Assembly (NCBI RefSeq): GCF_025567465.1
Contig: NZ_JAOQKI010000001.1
Location: 240,854-304,853, forward strand
Source of the DNA: Roseburia_C amylophila
GTDB taxonomy: Bacteria > Bacillota > Clostridia > Lachnospirales > Lachnospiraceae
Direction: 5' to 3'
Length of the DNA stretch: 64,000 nt
In this document: one piece after another, positions 59,813 to 64,000 of the stretch
Layout: each line of letters opens with the position of its first letter
Numbering within the stretch: the stretch's first letter is position 1
The notes under the pieces: generated by a model
What the model was told of the DNA's origin: nothing
Seen by the model: the letters and a program-made list of their open reading frames with translations, nothing else
The model's database searches: none
Translations under genes and position numbers: made by a program

Positions 59813-61933
59813 ATGAGTGAGACAGAATATTTCAATGTAGCAGATATTTTCGGCGAGAACGTATTCAATGATGCAGTAATGCAGGAACGTCTTCCGAAAA
59901 AGACCTACAAAAAGTTAAGAGAAGTAATCGAAGAGGGAAAAGAATTAGATCCCGAGACAGCAGACGTAGTGGCACATGAGATGAAAGAGTGGGCAATCGA
60001 AAAAGGAGCTACCCATTATACACACTGGTTCCAGCCATTAACAGGAGTAACCGCTGAGAAACATGATTCCTTTATTACAGCACCAATGCCAAACGGTAAA
60101 GTTTTAATGAGCTTTTCCGGTAAGGAATTAATCAAAGGTGAGCCAGACGCATCTTCTTTCCCATCCGGTGGATTAAGAGCAACCTTTGAGGCAAGAGGAT
60201 ATACAGCATGGGATTGTACTTCACCGGCATTCGTAAGACAGGATGCAGCAGGAGCAACTCTTTGCATTCCTACCGCTTTCTGCTCTTACACAGGAGAAGC
60301 ATTAGACCAGAAGACACCGTTACTTCGTTCTATGGAAGCGATTAATACCCAGTCTCTTCGTCTTTTAAAATTATTTGGAAATACAACATCTAAGAAAGTA
60401 ACTCCTTCCGTTGGACCGGAGCAGGAATATTTCATCGTAGACAGAGAAAAATATTTAAAGAGAAAAGATTTAATCTTTACCGGACGTACCTTATTTGGAG
60501 CAATGCCTCCAAAAGGACAGGAAATGGATGACCATTACTTCGGAATCATCCGTGAGAGAATTGCAGCATACATGAGAGATGTAAATAAAGAATTATGGAA
60601 ACTTGGTGTATCTGCAAAGACACAGCATAACGAAGTTGCTCCTGCACAGCATGAGTTAGCTCCAATCTACTCCGAAGCAAACGTAGCAGTAGACCACAAC
60701 CAGTTAGTAATGGAAACCTTAAAGAAGGTTGCCGGTCGTCATGGCTTACAGTGTCTGCTTCATGAGAAGCCATTTGCAGGTGTCAATGGTTCTGGAAAAC
60801 ATAACAACTGGTCTATCACAACAGATGATGGAATTAACTTATTAGAGCCGGGCAAAACACCTCATGAGAACGTACAGTTCTTATTAGTGCTTACCTGCAT
60901 CTTAAAAGCAGTAGATAAACATGCAGATCTGCTTCGTGAATCTGCAGCAGACGTTGGAAACGACCACAGATTAGGCGCAAACGAGGCACCGCCAGCAATC
61001 GTTTCTGTCTATCTTGGAGAACAGTTACAGGATGTATTATCACAGCTTATCTGCACCGGAGAAGCTACACACAGTTTAGCTGGTTCTAAATTAGAGACTG
61101 GTGTTAAGACATTGCCTGACTTCATGAAAGATGCAACAGACCGTAACAGAACTTCACCATTTGCATTTACCGGAAATAAATTCGAGTTCCGTATGGTTGG
61201 TTCCCAGGATTCCATCGCACAGCCTAACGTTGTATTGAATACAATCGTAGCAGAAGCATTTTCTGAGGCGTGTGATGAACTGGAAAAAGCAGACGATTTC
61301 GATATGGCAGTACATGATCTGATTAAGAAATATGCAACTGAGCATCAGAGAATTGTATTCAACGGAAACGGATATTCTGATGAATGGGTAGAGGAAGCAG
61401 AGCGTCGTGGACTTCCAAACATCAAGTCCATGGTAGATGCAATCCCGGCACTGAATACAGAAAAAGCAGTTTCTTTATTCGAGCGTTTTGGTGTATTTAC
61501 CAAAGCGGAGCTGGATTCCCGTGTAGAAATCGAATATGAGACCTACGCAAAAGAGATTAACATCGAAGCAAAAGCTATGATTGATATTGCAGGAAAACAG
61601 ATTATCCCGGCAGTTATCAAATATACAACAGAGCTTGCAACTTCTGCAGCAGCTGTAAAATCTGTATGTGATGCAGACATCAGTGTTCAGACAGAATTAC
61701 TGGCAGAAGTATCTGACCTTTTATCTGAGACCAAGGTTGCTTTGGCAAAACTGGAAGAAGTAACAGAAAAAGGTGGAACAATGGAAGAGGGAAGAAATCA
61801 GGCTGTATATTATAGAGATGTTGTAAAAACAGCAATGGATGCATTAAGAGCTCCGGTTGACAAGTTAGAGATGCTTGTTGACAAAGATATATGGCCAATG
61901 CCATCTTATGGAGATTTAATCTTCGAAGTATAA
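59813..61933 (+). CDS. glnN: Type III glutamine synthetase (GlnN)
   Basis: 706 residues, the length of GSIII. The N-terminal GSIII domain includes HYTHWFQPLTGVTAEKHDSF and SFSGKELIKGEPDASSFPSG. Catalytic parts include SVGPEQEYFIVDREKY, QHNEVAPAQHELAPIYSEAN, HEKPFAGVNGSGKHNNWS and RLGANEAPPAIVSVYLG. It makes glutamine from glutamate and ammonia. The ATG at 59813 is nine bases after GAAAGG; the one at 59804 is too close. It is followed by glnB and amtB, a nitrogen assimilation block. Confidence 0.95.
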   Translation: MSETEYFNVADIFGENVFNDAVMQERLPKKTYKKLREVIEEGKELDPETADVVAHEMKEWAIEKGATHYTHWFQPLTGVTAEKHDSFITAPMPNGKVLMSFSGKELIKGEPDASSFPSGGLRATFEARGYTAWDCTSPAFVRQDAAGATLCIPTAFCSYTGEALDQKTPLLRSMEAINTQSLRLLKLFGNTTSKKVTPSVGPEQEYFIVDREKYLKRKDLIFTGRTLFGAMPPKGQEMDDHYFGIIRERIAAYMRDVNKELWKLGVSAKTQHNEVAPAQHELAPIYSEANVAVDHNQLVMETLKKVAGRHGLQCLLHEKPFAGVNGSGKHNNWSITTDDGINLLEPGKTPHENVQFLLVLTCILKAVDKHADLLRESAADVGNDHRLGANEAPPAIVSVYLGEQLQDVLSQLICTGEATHSLAGSKLETGVKTLPDFMKDATDRNRTSPFAFTGNKFEFRMVGSQDSIAQPNVVLNTIVAEAFSEACDELEKADDFDMAVHDLIKKYATEHQRIVFNGNGYSDEWVEEAERRGLPNIKSMVDAIPALNTEKAVSLFERFGVFTKAELDSRVEIEYETYAKEINIEAKAMIDIAGKQIIPAVIKYTTELATSAAAVKSVCDADISVQTELLAEVSDLLSETKVALAKLEEVTEKGGTMEEGRNQAVYYRDVVKTAMDALRAPVDKLEMLVDKDIWPMPSYGDLIFEV

Positions 61934-61999
61934 GAAAGAACTTTAATTGCAGGGCATTCTCCTTAGAGCAGACGGAAAAAAGAGGCATAAAAGGGAGGA

Positions 62000-62025
62000 T
62001 GCCAGGCAACTTAAGTTACCTGGCA
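62000..62025. repeat. 26-base near-perfect palindrome after glnN
   Basis: TGCCAGGcAACTTAAGTTaCCTGGCA has twelve matched pairs and a single mismatched pair. There is no T-run after it, so it is a poor terminator. It lies between glnN and glnB and may be an operator or an RNA processing hairpin. Confidence 0.7.
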
Positions 62026-62179
62026 GATTATGAAAAAGAATATTTAAAGTTATGTTTTTCTTTTGCTTATGACTATACTATATCAGCCTAATTTGAAAAA
62101 AGCGTGTTGATAAAGTGAATCATCTTTGAATACCAGGTGAATAAATTGTGAACAATAATAAGAAGGAGGACGAGATAAT

Positions 62180-62518
62180 ATGAAAAAGCTGGAAATTATT
62201 ATCAAACCGGAAAAGCTTGAAGACTTGAAAGCAGTCTTAGAAAGCAGTGAAGTCAATGGTTTAAACATTGTAAACAGCATGGGATATGGTAATCAGAAGG
62301 GTATTATCAAGAATTACCGTGGAGCATCTTATAATGTAACATTACTTCCGAAAATCAAAGTAGAGACCGTTGTCTCGGATGAAGTTGCACCAGGATTAAT
62401 TGATAAGGTAGTAGATGAGATTAATACCGGTAACTTTGGTGATGGTAAAATCTTTGTGTATGATGTAGAAGATGCCGTTCGTATCCGTACCGGTGAACAT
62501 GGTGACAAAGCATTATAA
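62180..62518 (+). CDS. glnB: PII-family nitrogen regulatory protein
   Basis: 112 residues, MKKLEIIIKPEKLEDLKAVL. The T-loop has Tyr51 in NYRGASYNVTLLPK, and the B-loop is TGNFGDGKIFVYDVEDAVRI. PII proteins sense 2-oxoglutarate and ATP/ADP and gate AmtB. AGGAGG precedes the ATG. It lies next to amtB, so it is a GlnK-like partner of that transporter. Confidence 0.94.
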   Translation: MKKLEIIIKPEKLEDLKAVLESSEVNGLNIVNSMGYGNQKGIIKNYRGASYNVTLLPKIKVETVVSDEVAPGLIDKVVDEINTGNFGDGKIFVYDVEDAVRIRTGEHGDKAL

Positions 62519-62593
62519 AAGATGCAAAGAGGAGTAAGGCACAGATAGGAAACTGTCTTGTGGATATTGAAAAATGAATATCGCAAATAAATA

Positions 62594-62651
62594 TTATCGA
62601 AGGAGATAAGCAGACAAGGAGAGAGCCTTGTTTGATATCTCTATTTTTTTT
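62594..62651 (+). promoter_or_regulatory. Tandem hexaloop hairpins and terminator before amtB (ANTAR-like target)
   Basis: P1 is TTATC-GAAGGA-GATAA (62594-62609). P2 is CAGACAAGG-AGAGAG-CCTTGTTTG (62611-62634). P2 is the top of a longer terminator whose base pairs GGAGATA (62602-62608) with TATCTCT (62636-62642), followed by a T-run. P1 and the terminator base exclude each other. Two adjacent hexaloop hairpins competing with a terminator is the layout bound by ANTAR antiterminators. P2 has the expected A1 and G4 in its loop; P1 has G1 and G4. Confidence 0.65.
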
Positions 62652-62687
62652 ACTTTAATATTTATTTTGGTAAAGGAGGAAATGATT

Positions 62688-63884
62688 ATGGATATGAGTG
62701 TTTGGTTCCTGATGGGAGCAGCGTTAGTATTTTTTATGCAATGTGGATTTGCAATGGTAGAGGCTGGTTTTACCAGATCAAAAAATACAGGTAATATTAC
62801 AATGAAGAACCTGATGGACTTCTGTATTGGTACCGTTGCATTTTATTTATTAGGATATAATATTCTTTGTGGTGATGGAAAATTTGTGGGATGGGGTTTA
62901 AACCCATTGAAGAATTTTGGAACAACAGACTGGTCCAATTTCGTATTTAACCTGGTATTTTGTGCAACAGCTGCAACAATTGTATCTGGAGCAATGGCAG
63001 AGCGTACCAAATTCATTACATATTGTATTTACAGTTTTGTAATCAGCCTGATTGTATATCCGGTAGAAGCACACTGGGTATGGGGCGGAACTCCATGGCT
63101 TACAGACCTTGGATTTACAGATTTCGCAGGTTCTGCATGTATTCATATGGTAGGTGGAATTACCGCATTTATCGGAGCCGCTTTATTAGGACCTCGTATT
63201 GGTAAATATGACAAAGATGGTAAATCAAGACCTATTATGGGTCACAACATTTTAATTGGTGCTTTGGGAGTATTTATTCTCTGGTTTGGCTGGTATGGAT
63301 TTAATGGTGCAGCAGCAACTGATACCTTACAGCTTTCACAGATTTTTGCAACAACAACCATTGCACCGGCAGCAGCAACTGTTACAGCAATGATTTATAC
63401 CTGGATTAAGAATGGTAAACCGGATGTGTCCATGTCCTTAAATGGTTCCCTGGCAGGTCTGGTAGCAATTACAGCAGGATGTGCAAATGTTGATGCAGTA
63501 GGTGCATTCGTTATCGGTGGTTTAGCTGGTATCCTTTGTACCATGTCAGTATACTTTGTAGAAGACAAATTAAAAGTAGATGACCCGGTTGGCGCTGTAT
63601 CCGTACACGGTGTCTGTGGTCTTTTTGGAACATTGATGGTAGGTCTCTTCGATTATACAGATGGCCTCTTCTATGGTGGCGGAGTTCATCATCTGGCTAT
63701 TCAGGCACTTGGTGTCGTATGTATCGCAGGCTGGGTAATTGTAACCATGAGCATTGTATTTATCGTATTAAAGAAGACAATTGGTCTTAGAGTATCAAAA
63801 GAAGAAGAGTTAGAAGGTCTGGATTCTACTGAGCATGGCTTAGAGTCAGCTTACCCGGATTTTGTAACAAGAGAACTTCACTAA
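62688..63884 (+). CDS. amtB: Ammonium transporter
   Basis: 398 residues, eleven membrane helices of the Amt family. MQCGFAMVEAGFTRSKNTGN, the gate region and GGITAFIGAALLGPRIGKYD are conserved. The pore His pair is represented by SVHGVCGLFGTLMVGLF and the earlier HMVGG. The ATG at 62688 is eight bases after GGAGG; one at 62682 is too close. The leader between glnB and amtB has an attenuator, so amtB can be controlled apart from glnB. Confidence 0.95.
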   Translation: MDMSVWFLMGAALVFFMQCGFAMVEAGFTRSKNTGNITMKNLMDFCIGTVAFYLLGYNILCGDGKFVGWGLNPLKNFGTTDWSNFVFNLVFCATAATIVSGAMAERTKFITYCIYSFVISLIVYPVEAHWVWGGTPWLTDLGFTDFAGSACIHMVGGITAFIGAALLGPRIGKYDKDGKSRPIMGHNILIGALGVFILWFGWYGFNGAAATDTLQLSQIFATTTIAPAAATVTAMIYTWIKNGKPDVSMSLNGSLAGLVAITAGCANVDAVGAFVIGGLAGILCTMSVYFVEDKLKVDDPVGAVSVHGVCGLFGTLMVGLFDYTDGLFYGGGVHHLAIQALGVVCIAGWVIVTMSIVFIVLKKTIGLRVSKEEELEGLDSTEHGLESAYPDFVTRELH

Positions 63885-63956
63885 TCATGTACTAATCTAA
63901 TTGTGATTAGGTTAGTAATTATCTAATCCGAGTTATAGGACAAAATGTGTTGATGA

Positions 63957-63999
63957 AAACCGCTTTCAAGCCTTGAAAATAAAGGGCTGAAGGCGGTTT
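63957..63999 (+). terminator. Terminator of amtB
   Basis: AAACCGC.TTTCAAGCCTT pairs with AAGGGCTGAAGGCGGTTT. The window ends at the start of the expected T-run. A smaller CTAATC/GATTAG hairpin lies upstream. Confidence 0.75.
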
Positions 64000-64000
64000 A

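Noticed and set aside
62594..62651. glnA-type glutamine riboswitch before amtB
   Set aside because: I could not find the conserved three-way-junction core; the visible structure fits tandem hexaloop hairpins better.
1..64000. tRNA or rRNA genes, including a tRNA as ICE attachment site
   Set aside because: No cloverleaf or rRNA sequence was seen; the ICE attachment site is in glpP.

Overview
This window looks like chromosome of a low-GC, Gram-positive gut anaerobe of the Clostridia, most likely a Lachnospiraceae relative. The evidence is the housekeeping gene set (a hprK/rapZ/whiA/crh-like series, type III glutamine synthetase, class II aldolase, a GlpP-controlled glycerol-3-phosphate oxidation operon), AGGAGG-type ribosome binding sites and the flanking gene order. 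I cannot name the species from the sequence alone.

About 196-35863 is a GC-richer integrative and conjugative element (ICE) of the Tn1549/CTn type. It sits inside a second, decayed copy of glpP. The 3' part of that copy lies at 95-195 and the 5' part at 35864-36179, with TAA shared at both junctions and imperfect inverted ends (GSGCGGTGA). The intact paralogue is at 39350-39916. At the left end are a large serine recombinase, a tiny coupled frame, a TnpW-like protein and Tn916 Orf7/Orf8-like regulators. Next come a radical-SAM RlmN/Cfr-family methyltransferase and a Cys-rich KTR protein behind a long attenuator leader. The leader starts with an 8-residue peptide ending Arg-Ile-Arg. The MobC/relaxase pair is on the plus strand. 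The rest of the transfer region is on the minus strand: RepA-like, PcfB, VirD4, VirB6, PrgI, VirB4, a DNA methyltransferase, an NlpC/P60 hydrolase, a PAPS-reductase-like protein, DUF4315, DUF4366, topoisomerase III, a Cys-rich VLP protein, an ArdC-like polyprotein and TTRAP. A 322-base run of N interrupts virB6.

A second mobile element, about 23205-32914, is nested inside the ICE coupling-protein gene virD4 and splits it between Gly and Lys of KLAAG/KTAKS. It is a mobilizable transposon of Tn4451 type: serine recombinase, TnpV, DUF6809, MobA/MobL relaxase, DUF3847, primase-helicase and TnpW. It carries a recognisable MOBQ-type oriT at about 28552-28584 and AT-rich cargo that looks partly like immunity proteins. 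The coupling protein is therefore probably inactive while the nested element is in place.

Right of the ICE is ordinary chromosome. A neopullulanase-type GH13 enzyme, a tail-anchored protein and a maltose O-acetyltransferase are followed by glpP and a three-gene flavoprotein operon with a terminator hairpin in its leader, the expected GlpP target. Next are a WYL regulator, a YvyF-like protein, pyrG, ftsH, uvrC, a chemotaxis receptor, hprK, an M18 aminopeptidase, murB, rapZ, whiA and a crh-like HPr with Glu15 in place of His15. Then come a lipid kinase and fba, and finally a nitrogen block: glnN, glnB and amtB. The amtB leader has two tandem hexaloop hairpins overlapping a terminator, which resembles an ANTAR antitermination target.
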